Positions 1-9,309 are shown, numbered from the stretch's first letter. The stretch: DNA of 48,077 nt from Bdellovibrio sp. (GCA_016187935.1 JACPIU010000032.1:1-48077); one strand, 5' to 3'. Program-made: numbers and translations. Notes: a model not told the origin generated them from the letters alone.

Positions 1-100
1 CTGGGGAAACACCCGATCCCATCCCGAACTCGGCAGTTAAGTCCAGTTGCGGCGAAGGTAGTGCTTGGGAAACTAAGTGCAAGAATAGCAAGATGCACCA
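1..100 (+). rRNA. rrf: 5S ribosomal RNA, 3' part (5' end outside the window)
   Basis: The stretch from the first base matches the conserved 5S core: an ACCCGATCCC-type segment, CGAACTCGG, GTTAAG, and a closing helix ending near position 100. Roughly the first 10 to 20 bases of the gene lie before the window. A strong terminator follows directly, so this is the distal gene of a ribosomal RNA operon read on the plus strand. The exact 3' end is approximate because the partner strand of the terminal helix is not in view. Confidence 0.9.
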
Positions 101-109
101 ATTTTAATA

Positions 110-138
110 AACCCTGGTTTCGGCCAGGGTTTTTTTTT
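110..138 (+). terminator. Intrinsic terminator of the rRNA operon
   Basis: An 8-bp perfect stem, AACCCTGG paired with CCAGGGTT, encloses a 6-base loop and runs straight into a tract of T residues (130-138). This is a canonical Rho-independent terminator ten bases after the end of the 5S gene. It separates the rRNA operon from the downstream ftsK-like gene. Confidence 0.9.
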
Positions 139-238
139 GCTTTGAAATTCTTGTTTGTTGCTATGTGTCTTATAATAATAACGCAAGGTTAATATTACCC
201 TGTGGATTTTTTTGCAGAGAGCATTAGAATACTCTGTG

Positions 239-2446
239 ATGCCCCAAAAACTATTTAAAATACATCTCGTTTTCTTTGCCGCCGTTGGCTTCCTGTCACT
301 CGCATCCTATCTCTTCTATGACGGGCTTTCAGATCATATGTTGTCTATTTCCTCCACCAATCATTTTAATCTGATTAACTATATTGGGTGTTCCTTTTTA
401 TCCCTCTTTAAATTTTTATTAGGTCCCTGGATATTTTTTGCAGTTATCTTACTCGTACTTTGCATTCCCTTGCGACCAAAAAGGGGAGTCGATTATTTAG
501 ACGTGCTTGGAATCTACTTCGTCATTTCATTTATGCTCTTCTTCTTTGTGATTGCAGCCAATGATTTTCTTGGAAATGCTCTCCAATTTTATTTACGTAA
601 TATACCCAAATGGTTTGCGGCGTGTATTTGCTTAATTTCTGCTTTTTCCTTCGGGCATGCTGTTTGGCGGAAGAAGTTCTTAGAGTTTGTTTGGCAGTCC
701 ATTGTGAAGGTAAATAAGGGACTACTCATTCTTCGAAATTTGGTTGAAAAGTTCAGACAAAGAAAAGTCACTTGGCCGACACGTTCATTAGTGAAACCCA
801 TTGTCCGGGAGCAGGAAGTAACACCTGAGACCCCAGGTATTGAGGCGACTCTTCCAGAGATTATGCCATCAGCGCCAGCAGAGATGTGCGCAAAGAGCGC
901 AATTACTGAAAAAATCGTGCGCGAGTGTGCTGGGAAAAAAGTGGCCAATGATAATTTCTCCGACGAAAAGTATTATGCAGTTTTTAATGAGTTTAATCCT
1001 AAGTCACAGAGCGGTCGTCAAGCACATCCAGAACAAGGCTATTTTTCTGATATTATTGGACGCATTGAAGAGAAGTTTAATGAATTTAAAATTGATGGGA
1101 AGATCATTGATATCTTAAAAGGTCCAGTAGTTGATACCTTCGAGTTGGAATTGGGCCCTGGTGTTAAAGTTTCCAAAGTCACTTCTATTTCCGAAGACCT
1201 CGGACTGGCCCTTTTTGGGGCCCCCATCCGCATCGTTTACCCTATGAAAGGAAGAACTACTGTAGGAATTGAAGTCCCACGCAATCCAAGAGAACTTATT
1301 TATTTGAACGAGATTCTAGAAAGCCAAGATTACAAAAGTAATACAGGCGCGCTTCCTCTGGCCATGGGTAAAGATGCTTTTGGGCGACCATTTATAGCGG
1401 ACCTTGCAACTATGCCGCATATGCTTGTGGCAGGCTCAACTGGCGCAGGCAAATCTGTCTTTATCAATACCATTTTGGTTTCTTTGTTGGTGAAAAAATC
1501 TCCTCGTCAGATGAAACTTCTTTTGATTGATCCAAAGCAATTAGAATTGGCCTTGTATGCACGATTGCCTCATTTGATTATGCCGGTGATGACTGAACCT
1601 AAGATGGCTTCTGCTGCTTTACTGTGGGCCGTTCAAGAAATGGAGCGGCGGTATTCTATTTTAAAAGAATTTGGCGTCCGAAGCATTGATGGTTTCAATT
1701 CCAAATTAAAAAACGCCTCGACGGAGCTTATTGCTAAAATTCAAGGTCTCTACTCAAGTGAAAATGATGGTGATTATGAGCTTCCCCATATTGTGATCAT
1801 TGTGGATGAATTCGCGGATTTGATTTTAACGAAATCAGGTAAAGAAATTGAAAATAATGTCTGCCGTTTGGCCGCCAAGGCACGTGCTGCAGGCCTTCAT
1901 TTAATTGTAGCAACACAACGACCATCGGTGGATGTCATTACCGGACTCATTAAGGCGAATTTTGCCACTCGAGTTTCTTTTCGTGTGACTTCGGCCGTTG
2001 ATTCACGAACCATTTTAAATCAGATGGGTGCCGAAAAGCTGTTGGGTAAGGGCGATATGCTTTTCAAACAAGGAGTGGATACCATAAGAGTCCATAGTTC
2101 TTACGTTGATGAAAATGAAATTGAAGCCCTCTCTGAACGTCTCTCAACATTTCAAACGCAATATGACCCTGTAGTTTTAGACTTTTTAGAAAATGCCGAC
2201 ACTTCATCCGAAAAAACAGGGGTCATGGCCGGGATAACTTCTCATGAAGATGGTGACGATGACCTGTTTGAGCAGGCCGTTCAAGTAGTCATGGAGCATC
2301 GGATGGCAAGCGCTTCAATGCTCCAGCGAAGGTTGAAAATCGGCTATAATAGGGCGGCAAATTTAGTTGAAGAAATGGAGGCCAAGGGTATTGTTGGGCC
2401 GGCACAGGGTTCTCGCCCGCGAAAGGTGTTATCATCAATTAGCTAA
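239..2446 (+). CDS. ftsK: DNA translocase FtsK/SpoIIIE
   Basis: Hexameric ATP-driven DNA pump that clears chromosomes from the division septum and activates XerCD at dif. The 735-aa protein has about four hydrophobic membrane segments in its first 155 residues and a short linker. The RecA-like motor follows: Walker A GSTGAGKS near residue 398, Walker B IIVDEFAD near 520, and the FtsK-typical ATQRPSVDVITG stretch. The last 65 residues form the winged-helix gamma domain that reads KOPS-type sequences. The length matches SpoIIIE rather than the long-linker E. coli form. The frame also opens at a TTG at 212, but the ATG at 239 is preferred because it begins just before the first membrane segment. 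Neither start has a clear Shine-Dalgarno, so the start is uncertain. Confidence 0.93.
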   Translation: MPQKLFKIHLVFFAAVGFLSLASYLFYDGLSDHMLSISSTNHFNLINYIGCSFLSLFKFLLGPWIFFAVILLVLCIPLRPKRGVDYLDVLGIYFVISFMLFFFVIAANDFLGNALQFYLRNIPKWFAACICLISAFSFGHAVWRKKFLEFVWQSIVKVNKGLLILRNLVEKFRQRKVTWPTRSLVKPIVREQEVTPETPGIEATLPEIMPSAPAEMCAKSAITEKIVRECAGKKVANDNFSDEKYYAVFNEFNPKSQSGRQAHPEQGYFSDIIGRIEEKFNEFKIDGKIIDILKGPVVDTFELELGPGVKVSKVTSISEDLGLALFGAPIRIVYPMKGRTTVGIEVPRNPRELIYLNEILESQDYKSNTGALPLAMGKDAFGRPFIADLATMPHMLVAGSTGAGKSVFINTILVSLLVKKSPRQMKLLLIDPKQLELALYARLPHLIMPVMTEPKMASAALLWAVQEMERRYSILKEFGVRSIDGFNSKLKNASTELIAKIQGLYSSENDGDYELPHIVIIVDEFADLILTKSGKEIENNVCRLAAKARAAGLHLIVATQRPSVDVITGLIKANFATRVSFRVTSAVDSRTILNQMGAEKLLGKGDMLFKQGVDTIRVHSSYVDENEIEALSERLSTFQTQYDPVVLDFLENADTSSEKTGVMAGITSHEDGDDDLFEQAVQVVMEHRMASASMLQRRLKIGYNRAANLVEEMEAKGIVGPAQGSRPRKVLSSIS

Positions 2447-2453
2447 ATAACGC

Positions 2454-2484
2454 ACAAGGCAAGCCTATCCTCTTCTTGCTTTGT
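2454..2484 (+). terminator. Hairpin downstream of ftsK, possible transcript end
   Basis: A 10-bp stem with one G-U pair (ACAAGGCAAG with CTTGCTTTGT, 11-base loop) lies eight bases after the ftsK stop. It is not followed by a T-run, so it is not a typical intrinsic terminator. It may be a 3'-end stabilising stem or a weak or Rho-linked terminator. The 115 bases between it and rpsB would hold the rpsB promoter and leader, in which I see no confident -35/-10 pair. Confidence 0.3.
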
Positions 2485-2599
2485 TGAGGCCAGCTGTGTT
2501 AATCATCATTCCCAAATATTAACAGTCACCTGCGAGATTTGAGGTCCTTAATAGTTTTATTAGGGCACAGGTGATCAGATTAACCTCAAAGGAGAATTT

Positions 2600-3445
2600 A
2601 TGTCTGAATTGTCGTTGAAAGGTCTTTTGGAGGCCGGTGCTCACTTTGGCCATCAAACACACAAGTGGAATCCCAAAATGAAGAAATACGTTTATGGTGA
2701 ACGGAATGGGATTTACATTATTGATCTTGCCAAAACTATTCCTATGGCCAAAAAAGCTTATGATTTTATCAAAAAAACAGCTTCCGAAGGTCGCCCCGTC
2801 CTCTTCGTTGGAACGAAACGACAAGCCGCAGTTATCATACAAGATGCTGCTGCAAAATGTGGCGCTTTCCATGTTACCAACCGATGGTTGGGTGGCATGT
2901 TGACCAACTTTAAAACTATTGCTCTTTCAATTGATAAAATTCGTAAAGTTGAAAAGATGAAAGAGACTGGAGATTTTGAACTTTTGACCAAAAAAGAAAG
3001 ATCTAAAATTGATAAAGACATTGTTAAGCTTGAGAAGAACTTAGGTGGCATTAAGGATATGCGCAAAATACCTGGTGCTGTTTTTGTTATTGATCCTACT
3101 AAAGAACATATTGCCGTATTAGAAGCGCGATCACTGGGAATCCCAGTCATTGCCATTGCTGATACAAACTGTGATCCTTCCGGGATTGATTACGTTGTTC
3201 CAGGAAACGATGATGCCGTTAAGTCGGTGGCCATGTTTACCGAATACTTTGCCCAATCGGTATTAGAAGGTAATGCTCAAGCTTCTAAGAATGCAAAGCT
3301 CACCAAGCCTGAGAAAGATATGGCCCTCGAAAAAGAAATTATCACTAAATTTGAGAAGGATATTGATCTGATTGGTGAAGATGATTTTGATGCAGAAGCA
3401 TCTGAAGAAGAATTAGAAGGAGAGGAAGAGGAGAATCTAAGATAA
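2600..3445 (+). CDS. rpsB: 30S ribosomal protein S2
   Basis: Essential small-subunit protein that joins late to the back of the 30S particle. The 281-aa product begins with the family signature LLEAGAHFGHQ, and contains NRWLGGMLTNFKT and the C-terminal VIAIADTNCDPS / VPGNDDA segments. The start follows a good ribosome site (AAAGGAG, 6 bases before ATG). The family is usually about 230-260 aa. Here the C-terminus carries an extra strongly acidic tail of about 35 residues rich in Glu and Asp. It is followed after 28 bases by tsf, the standard rpsB-tsf pair, which in many bacteria is autoregulated by S2 at the leader. Confidence 0.97.
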   Translation: MSELSLKGLLEAGAHFGHQTHKWNPKMKKYVYGERNGIYIIDLAKTIPMAKKAYDFIKKTASEGRPVLFVGTKRQAAVIIQDAAAKCGAFHVTNRWLGGMLTNFKTIALSIDKIRKVEKMKETGDFELLTKKERSKIDKDIVKLEKNLGGIKDMRKIPGAVFVIDPTKEHIAVLEARSLGIPVIAIADTNCDPSGIDYVVPGNDDAVKSVAMFTEYFAQSVLEGNAQASKNAKLTKPEKDMALEKEIITKFEKDIDLIGEDDFDAEASEEELEGEEEENLR

Positions 3446-3473
3446 TTTTGAACCTACAAAAAGCGGGATTGAT

Positions 3474-4127
3474 ATGAGTACTTTTACAAGTGATGATGTT
3501 AGGCGGTTAAGAGAGCAAACAGGTGCTGGAATGATGAGTTGTAAAGAAGCTTTAACACATTGTTCTGGCAATTTTGACAAGGCCATAGACTACTTGCGGA
3601 AAAAGGGTTTGGCAGCAGCTGAAAAAAAGCAGGGAAGAATTGCAGCTGAAGGATTGGTTGGCTCTTACATCCATAATGGGAAAATAGGAGTCATGGTCGA
3701 AGTTAATTGTGAAACTGATTTTGTGGCCAAGAGCACGGATTTCCAAAATTTTGTTAAAGATGTGGCCATGCAAGTTGCCGCTACTTCACCCAAGTTTATT
3801 AAGGCGGAAGATATTGATGAGGAATTTAAAAAGAAGGAAGCAGAAATTTATGCAGCCCAACTAAGGAATGAAGGCAAGCCTGAAAATATGATCGCCAAAA
3901 TTGTAGAAGGTAAAATAAAAAAGATGGCGACCGAAGTTTGTCTTATTGAACAACCTTTTATTAAAAATACCGATGTTACTGTAAAAGACTTGCTCAATGA
4001 ACTAACTTTGAAACTTGGCGAGAAGATTCAAGTCCGTCGCTTTACCAAATTTGTTTTAGGGGAAGGTATTGAAAAGAGGCAAGAGAATTTTGCCAATGAA
4101 ATTGCTAAAATGACTGGGCAACAATAG
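3474..4127 (+). CDS. tsf: Elongation factor Ts
   Basis: Guanine-nucleotide exchange factor that recycles EF-Tu. The 217-aa protein shows the N-terminal UBA-like signature (VRRLREQTGAGMMSCKEAL) and the core TDFVA motif that contacts EF-Tu. It ends with the conserved KFVLGEG..KR segment. It is shorter than the E. coli protein (283 aa), in line with compact EF-Ts proteins with a reduced core. It is co-transcribed with rpsB and followed 18 bases later by a strong terminator, so rpsB-tsf forms its own unit. Confidence 0.96.
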   Translation: MSTFTSDDVRRLREQTGAGMMSCKEALTHCSGNFDKAIDYLRKKGLAAAEKKQGRIAAEGLVGSYIHNGKIGVMVEVNCETDFVAKSTDFQNFVKDVAMQVAATSPKFIKAEDIDEEFKKKEAEIYAAQLRNEGKPENMIAKIVEGKIKKMATEVCLIEQPFIKNTDVTVKDLLNELTLKLGEKIQVRRFTKFVLGEGIEKRQENFANEIAKMTGQQ

Positions 4128-4145
4128 AAAAAAATTCTTAAACCC

Positions 4146-4173
4146 AAAGGGGGACTCTGTCCCCCTTTTTTTT
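4146..4173 (+). terminator. Intrinsic terminator of rpsB-tsf
   Basis: A 9-bp perfect stem (AAAGGGGGA with TCCCCCTTT) with a 5-base loop is followed by a run of eight T residues. It lies 18 bases downstream of the tsf stop codon and separates rpsB-tsf from pyrH. Confidence 0.93.
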
Positions 4174-4221
4174 ACATACTGGTGAGGGACACATAAACGC
4201 AATTTTCGCCAGGAGGTTAAA

Positions 4222-4935
4222 ATGAAGTATAAAAGAATCTTGCTGAAACTTTCAGGAGAGGCTTTGTCTGGTAATCAAGGACATGGTGTAAGCGAGGAAA
4301 TCTTAGATACATTGTCATCAGAAGTGAGAGAGCTTAACCAGAAGGCCGTTGAAGTTGCAATTGTCATTGGTGGTGGGAATATTCACCGTGGCGTGGCCGG
4401 CGCTACCAAAGGGATGGATAGAACTACATCTGACCATATGGGAATGTTGGCCACTGTGATTAATTCATTGGCTTTGCAGGATTCTCTTGAGAGAAAGGGT
4501 GTCAAGACACGTGTTCTTACTGCGATTGAGATGAAAGAAATTGCTGAACCATATATTCGCCGGAGGGCCATGAGGCATTTGGAGAAAGGTCGAGTGGTGA
4601 TTTTTGCCGCGGGCACTGGGAATCCTTATTTTACCACCGATACTGCAGCAGCACTGAGGGCCAATGAAATTGATGCCGATGTTATTTTGAAGGCCACCAA
4701 GGTCAATGGTGTTTATGATATGGACCCTGTGACAAACAAAGATGCTAAAAAGTACGATACCATAAGCTATATTACAGCTATCAATAAGGGGCTTAAGGTT
4801 ATGGATTCCACGGCCTTAAGTTTATGTATGGATAATGATATTGATATTATCGTCTTTAATGTTTTTGAACGTGGGAATATCATGAAAGTTATCATGGGCG
4901 AAAAATTGGGAACTAGGATTACCAAGAACATTTAG
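4222..4935 (+). CDS. pyrH: Uridylate kinase (UMP kinase)
   Basis: Hexameric bacterial UMP kinase of the amino-acid-kinase fold, converting UMP to UDP with ATP. The 237-aa protein has the typical family length. It has KLSGEAL at residues 8-14 and the glycine-rich IGGGNIHRG. The UMP-binding segment [15 protein letters not shown] and the C-terminal [15 protein letters not shown] / [10 protein letters not shown] blocks follow. A strong ribosome site (AGGAGG, 7 bases before ATG) sets the start. It opens the pyrH-frr-uppS-cdsA-rseP-tsaB run, whose own promoter must lie between the tsf terminator and 4222. Confidence 0.97.
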   Translation: MKYKRILLKLSGEALSGNQGHGVSEEILDTLSSEVRELNQKAVEVAIVIGGGNIHRGVAGATKGMDRTTSDHMGMLATVINSLALQDSLERKGVKTRVLTAIEMKEIAEPYIRRRAMRHLEKGRVVIFAAGTGNPYFTTDTAAALRANEIDADVILKATKVNGVYDMDPVTNKDAKKYDTISYITAINKGLKVMDSTALSLCMDNDIDIIVFNVFERGNIMKVIMGEKLGTRITKNI

Positions 4936-4958
4936 TATTTTATTTTGTGGAGGCTTCT

Positions 4959-5516
4959 ATGTTGAATGAAATAAAAAGAGCGCTTGAAGATTCTATGAAA
5001 AAAACTTTGGAGGCATATAAATATCAGCTGACCAAGATAAGAACCGGACGGGCGAGTCCTGCGGTTTTAGATGGAATTATGGTGGATTATTATGGTACTC
5101 CGACTCCTATCAAGCAGGTTGGGCAAGTGAGTACGCCAGAGGCCCGGCTATTACAAGTTCAACCATTTGATAAAACACTCATCCCTGCCATTGAGAAGGC
5201 CATTCTAGGTGCCAATATTGGATTAACTCCGGCCAATGATGGAAATTTAATTCGAATCCCTTTTCCTGCTTTAACCGAAGAGAGACGTAAGGAACAAGTG
5301 AAGGAAATAAAGAAATTTGGTGAAGAGGCGAAAGTTGCTTTACGAAATCTTCGACGTGATCAAAATGAAAAAGTTAAGAAATTGGAAAAAGACAAGAAGA
5401 TCACCGAAGATGAAACCAAGCGTTATCAAACAGAGATTCAAACTATCACAGATCGTTTTAGCAAAGACGTGGATACCTTGATAAATAGTAAAGAAAAAGA
5501 AGTCATGACCATTTGA
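4959..5516 (+). CDS. frr: Ribosome recycling factor
   Basis: RRF splits post-termination ribosomes together with EF-G. The product is 185 aa, the usual family length, with the conserved KIRTGRASPAVLDG segment near the N-terminus. The frame can be read from a GTG at 4947, but that GTG is part of the Shine-Dalgarno GTGGAGG (4947-4953). The ATG at 4959 is therefore the true start, 6 bases after the site. It lies 23 bases after pyrH in the same operon. Confidence 0.95.
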   Translation: MLNEIKRALEDSMKKTLEAYKYQLTKIRTGRASPAVLDGIMVDYYGTPTPIKQVGQVSTPEARLLQVQPFDKTLIPAIEKAILGANIGLTPANDGNLIRIPFPALTEERRKEQVKEIKKFGEEAKVALRNLRRDQNEKVKKLEKDKKITEDETKRYQTEIQTITDRFSKDVDTLINSKEKEVMTI

Positions 5517-5541
5517 TTTTCAGGATGTGGTAGGAATCATT

Positions 5542-6312
5542 ATGTCCGAGCAGCAGCTTAACCATATTGCTATAATAATGGATGGTAATGGTCGATGGGC
5601 CACCATGAGGGGTCGTCCCCGCGTTTGGGGGCATATCCGAGGTTCATCAAAAGTTGCTTCTATTGTGGAAGAAGCGGATCGCTTAGGGATAAAGGCCTTA
5701 ACTTTGTATGCTTTCTCCAGTGAAAATTGGAGCCGTCCCTTTAGTGAAGTGCGAGTCTTGTTTGCGCTCTTGAAAAAATTTATTTGCCACGAGCGAGAAC
5801 GAATTATTAGAAACAAAATTCGCTTTAAGATCATTGGCGATATATCGGAATTGCCTCAAGGCACTCAAGATTTGATTCATGACTTAGAGCAAGTCACAGC
5901 ACATCATCAAGGCCTAAAGTTGACCTTCGCATTCGGGTATGGCGGCCGAGCTGAGCTTGTCCATGCTGTGAATCAGTTTATTACTCACAATCCTGGGCAA
6001 AAAATCAGTGAAAAAGACTTAAATAATTGTCTTTATTGTCCAGATTTGGGTGATGTAGATCTCTTGATTAGAACAGGTGGAGATTGCAGGGTCTCGAATT
6101 TTTTACTTTGGCAGTTAGCTTATGCCGAATTGTATTTTACCGAAACAAAATGGCCGGATTTTTCGGTTTCAGAATTTGCCAGAATTGTTGATTTTGTTAC
6201 CCGACGTGAGCGCCGATTTGGTACAATTGGAGAAGTTTCTGATCTTAATGAAGCTCAAAAATTGGCCGAGAAAAATAGGGTAAATATTAATCAACAGCTG
6301 GGAATGCATTAA
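5542..6312 (+). CDS. uppS: Undecaprenyl diphosphate synthase (cis-prenyltransferase)
   Basis: Makes the C55 lipid carrier for peptidoglycan and surface polysaccharide from FPP and IPP. The 256-aa protein has the N-terminal HIAIIMDGNGRWA motif with the Mg-binding Asp. It retains the substrate His (VWGH), the AFSSENW stretch and the C-terminal RRFG. The second signature reads RTGGDCRVSNFLLWQ. The family normally has RTGGE there, so the Mg/IPP-linked Glu (E198 of the E. coli enzyme) is replaced by Asp, while the following Arg and the AYAELYF Glu are kept. The ATG at 5542 follows TAGGA; an upstream in-frame GTG at 5527 is less likely. Confidence 0.94.
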   Translation: MSEQQLNHIAIIMDGNGRWATMRGRPRVWGHIRGSSKVASIVEEADRLGIKALTLYAFSSENWSRPFSEVRVLFALLKKFICHERERIIRNKIRFKIIGDISELPQGTQDLIHDLEQVTAHHQGLKLTFAFGYGGRAELVHAVNQFITHNPGQKISEKDLNNCLYCPDLGDVDLLIRTGGDCRVSNFLLWQLAYAELYFTETKWPDFSVSEFARIVDFVTRRERRFGTIGEVSDLNEAQKLAEKNRVNINQQLGMH

Positions 6313-7121
6313 TGTCTAATACTTCTATGCGGTTTATCTCTGCCGCAATTCTGATCCTAATAGTAGGATTGAGTTTTATGCTGGGACCATGGGCAGCTTT
6401 GGCAATTATTTTGCTATTGGGAGTATTAGTGCTTGATGAAATTGAAACTAACTTTTTAAAGCATAATCGTGGTGTCATTTATTATTTTTCACAAGCCGTT
6501 TTGATAAGCGGTTTTATTTGTTTTTTCCATCTATATACCCCTGCAATTGTATCAGGTTTTTTGATCGGCTTATTACTTTTGAATTTGTTCCTTTTGTATT
6601 ACTTGTTTTTCACCGGAATGGAAAATGGTCCATTTTTAAAAATGGGAAAAATTCCATTTTTAGGCCTACTATACACATTGTTGAATTTTATTAATCTAGG
6701 TCTGTTAGTGAAAAATGATCATTGGATACCCTTATTGATTTTAGTGATGTTGCTGGCCTATGGGATGGATACAGGGGCTTGGTTTTTTGGACGTAAATTC
6801 GGAAAAACCAAGCTATGGCCGAGCGTGAGTCCAAAGAAGACCCGTGAAGGTCTCTATGGTGGCATGTTAGTAGCAGGAATTATTGGCGCAGTTTATTATG
6901 CCATCAACTTTGATTCTTTTTCTCCTCTCTTGGTAATAATTTTTGCGCTGTTAGGATTGATTTCTCAATTGGGTGATTTGGTTCAGTCAAAGTTTAAGCG
7001 TCAGGCAAATATCAAGGATAGTTCCGCTTTGATTCCTGGGCATGGTGGCGTATATGACCGAGTAGATTCACTGATTTTCGTCGTTCCTTTCTATTTAATT
7101 TGGATTCAATGGTGGTGGTGA
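6312..7121 (+). CDS. cdsA: Phosphatidate cytidylyltransferase (CDP-diglyceride synthase)
   Basis: Integral inner-membrane enzyme converting phosphatidic acid and CTP to CDP-diacylglycerol, the precursor used by PssA encoded at 10102. The 269-aa protein has about seven to eight hydrophobic segments. Its C-terminal CDS signature reads SPKKTREGLYGG ... SQLGDLVQSKFKR ... IKDSSALIPGHGG, then DRVDSL. The start ATG overlaps the uppS stop codon (TAATG), indicating translational coupling. Confidence 0.95.
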   Translation: MSNTSMRFISAAILILIVGLSFMLGPWAALAIILLLGVLVLDEIETNFLKHNRGVIYYFSQAVLISGFICFFHLYTPAIVSGFLIGLLLLNLFLLYYLFFTGMENGPFLKMGKIPFLGLLYTLLNFINLGLLVKNDHWIPLLILVMLLAYGMDTGAWFFGRKFGKTKLWPSVSPKKTREGLYGGMLVAGIIGAVYYAINFDSFSPLLVIIFALLGLISQLGDLVQSKFKRQANIKDSSALIPGHGGVYDRVDSLIFVVPFYLIWIQWWW

Positions 7122-7125
7122 TATT

Positions 7126-8697
7126 GTGATAGAGAATATTTTAATTTTTATTATTTTCCTATGCCCACTGGTGTTTTTCCATGAACTTGGGCATTTCATT
7201 TTTGCCAGACTCTTTGGCGTGCGCGTGGAAGTTTTCTCGCTCGGTTTTGGACCAAAGTTATTCCGCTTCAATAGAGGTGGTACAGAGTATGCTTTTAGCC
7301 TGATCCCGCTTGGGGGTTATATCAAAATGTTTGGAGATGATCCTCTCAATAAAGAAGCTGTTCCAGAGAGCGAGCGACAATTCTCTTTTTCATACAAGAG
7401 CAAGTGGGCGAGATTTTGGATAGTTTTTGGCGGCCCTTTGGCCAATATGATTTTAGCTTTTTTTATTTTCTGGTTTTTGCTTCTCTCCGGGGAGACTTTG
7501 CCAGAAATCAAATTCGGCGTTGTAAATCAAGGCTCGCCTTTTTATGAAAAGGGAGCACGAAGCGGAGATTTACTTCGCGCGGTCAATGACATAACGGTGG
7601 TTTCGCCCACAGATTTTATTTCGACGGGAGAGATCGTAAAATCAATCACAGTTGAACGTGAAGGAAAAACAGTTAACGTACCACTTGGATTTGATTCGCA
7701 AATGTTTTTAGAGCTTTTTTCGAAAGTCATGCCGCTCTTACGAATACCCGTGGTGACTAATGAAAAAGGTGAGTTCTTTTCCCTGACGCTGGACCCTAAA
7801 ATTCCGATGGGAACAAAATCTCTTGAGGAATTGCAGGATTTAGTTGGAGTGAAAGATTTTCATCTATACAAAATTACAGAAGGAATTAAAGATTTTAGCA
7901 ATTTGAAGACCGAGAATTTCTCATTTATTAAGCAGATTTCAATTAAGATTACAGATCCGGATTCGTTCTTCCAAGCACTTGCCAAAGAAAATCTGTTTGC
8001 TCATGACTTATTGGTGAAAAGTGTCAATATGGATTCTCCCGCAGATAAGGCCGGGTTAGGTGCTGGGGATATCATCATCTCTTTGAATGATCATGAAATG
8101 TTTTCGTTTGATCAAGTCAGGGCGAAAATTCAAGACTTGCCAACTCAGCAAAAAATCAAATTGACTGTAAAACGTTTGGGCACGATAAAATCCTTTGAAA
8201 TCTTACCTGAAATTACCAAGCAAGATGGCAAAGAGATGAAGATAATAGGAGTCTATAGTACAGGTGAGTTCATTCCCATGAAATTTGTTAAGACTCCGTC
8301 GAAAGGTTTTTTTGAAGCCGCTTGGATGGGACTTCTGAGAACTTTTGAAGCGACTGCTAAGACGTTGGATGGTTTCAAGAAGTTGATTACTAAAGAGGTT
8401 TCTTTAAAAAATATTGGCGGACCGATTGCTATTGGTAAAGTTGCCTCGGATTCTTTTAAAACTTCGCTGAGTTATTTTTTTCAGATCATGGCCTTCATCT
8501 CCATTAATCTTGGTATTATTAACCTTTTTCCTATCCCCGTGCTTGATGGCGGACACATAATGTTCATCATCCTTGAGATCGCAAATCGAGGACCTTTATC
8601 ACGGAGAAAAATGGAAATTGCACAACAATTTGGTCTTTCGATGCTCCTGATTCTCACCGTTGCTGCAATTTTTAATGATATTTCAAAATTTTTCTAA
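7126..8697 (+). CDS. rseP: RIP zinc metalloprotease RseP (site-2 protease family)
   Basis: Intramembrane protease that cuts anti-sigma factors and remnant signal peptides. The zinc site HELGHF is in the first membrane segment (residues 20-25), the family GGY / GGPLANM segments follow, and the second metal motif PIPVLDGGH is near the C-terminus. Two PDZ-like modules are visible (about residues 125-155 and 303-355). At 523 aa it is longer than E. coli RseP (450 aa); the extra length lies mainly between the PDZ modules. The start is GTG, 4 bases after cdsA. A dxr gene, often found between cdsA and rseP, is absent. Confidence 0.95.
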   Translation: MIENILIFIIFLCPLVFFHELGHFIFARLFGVRVEVFSLGFGPKLFRFNRGGTEYAFSLIPLGGYIKMFGDDPLNKEAVPESERQFSFSYKSKWARFWIVFGGPLANMILAFFIFWFLLLSGETLPEIKFGVVNQGSPFYEKGARSGDLLRAVNDITVVSPTDFISTGEIVKSITVEREGKTVNVPLGFDSQMFLELFSKVMPLLRIPVVTNEKGEFFSLTLDPKIPMGTKSLEELQDLVGVKDFHLYKITEGIKDFSNLKTENFSFIKQISIKITDPDSFFQALAKENLFAHDLLVKSVNMDSPADKAGLGAGDIIISLNDHEMFSFDQVRAKIQDLPTQQKIKLTVKRLGTIKSFEILPEITKQDGKEMKIIGVYSTGEFIPMKFVKTPSKGFFEAAWMGLLRTFEATAKTLDGFKKLITKEVSLKNIGGPIAIGKVASDSFKTSLSYFFQIMAFISINLGIINLFPIPVLDGGHIMFIILEIANRGPLSRRKMEIAQQFGLSMLLILTVAAIFNDISKFF

Positions 8698-8700
8698 ATT

Positions 8701-9309
8701 ATGCCAAGTCTCTATTTGGATACATCACAGGTTATTTCTCTTGGGCTTTTAAACGAGCATCATGAATTTGTTGATTTCCAAACCATTCCGGATAAAAAAT
8801 CGGGAACACGCATTCATGTCATTATTGATGATTTTTTGAAGAAACACGCACTTGATATTAAAACTATTGAGAGTGTATTCGTGCTGGCCGGTCCTGGTTC
8901 TTACACCGGCATGCGAGTTTCTGAAGGGATTGCACAAATTTTAGAATTGGAGAAAATTCTCATCTATAGTTTCTATACCTATCAAATTTCAGAATTTTCC
9001 GGTATCACAAACGGACAATGGTTAACCACGGCGTTTAAAGGTCAAGTCTTCGTCTACTCATGGGAACCCACTTCTAAAACGAGCGAGTTATGTGACTTGA
9101 AGGTTTTTACCCCTCGAAATGCTACAGAGGTCTATTTTCATGGTGATTTACCTAAAGAATTACAGAAATTGAAAATTAATCACCATGATACCAATGTGAT
9201 GGTTCAAAAAAATTCACAAGTGATTTTTAAAACGGTCAAAGAATTGAGACTTCGCCATAGACCACAGTATTTCCGCCTTCCAGAGCAAGAGTTTACCGTT
9301 AGTGGTTAG
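8701..9309 (+). CDS. tsaB: tRNA threonylcarbamoyladenosine biosynthesis protein TsaB (YeaZ)
   Basis: Partner of TsaD in making t6A37 in ANN-decoding tRNAs. The 202-aa protein starts with the ASKHA-fold strand YLDTSQVISLGLL and has the hallmark GPGSYTGMRVS motif near residue 63. It lacks the metal-binding residues of TsaD, as expected for TsaB. It begins 3 bases after the rseP stop and closes the translation and envelope operon. The C-terminal half is weakly conserved by eye, which is normal for this family. Confidence 0.88.
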   Translation: MPSLYLDTSQVISLGLLNEHHEFVDFQTIPDKKSGTRIHVIIDDFLKKHALDIKTIESVFVLAGPGSYTGMRVSEGIAQILELEKILIYSFYTYQISEFSGITNGQWLTTAFKGQVFVYSWEPTSKTSELCDLKVFTPRNATEVYFHGDLPKELQKLKINHHDTNVMVQKNSQVIFKTVKELRLRHRPQYFRLPEQEFTVSG

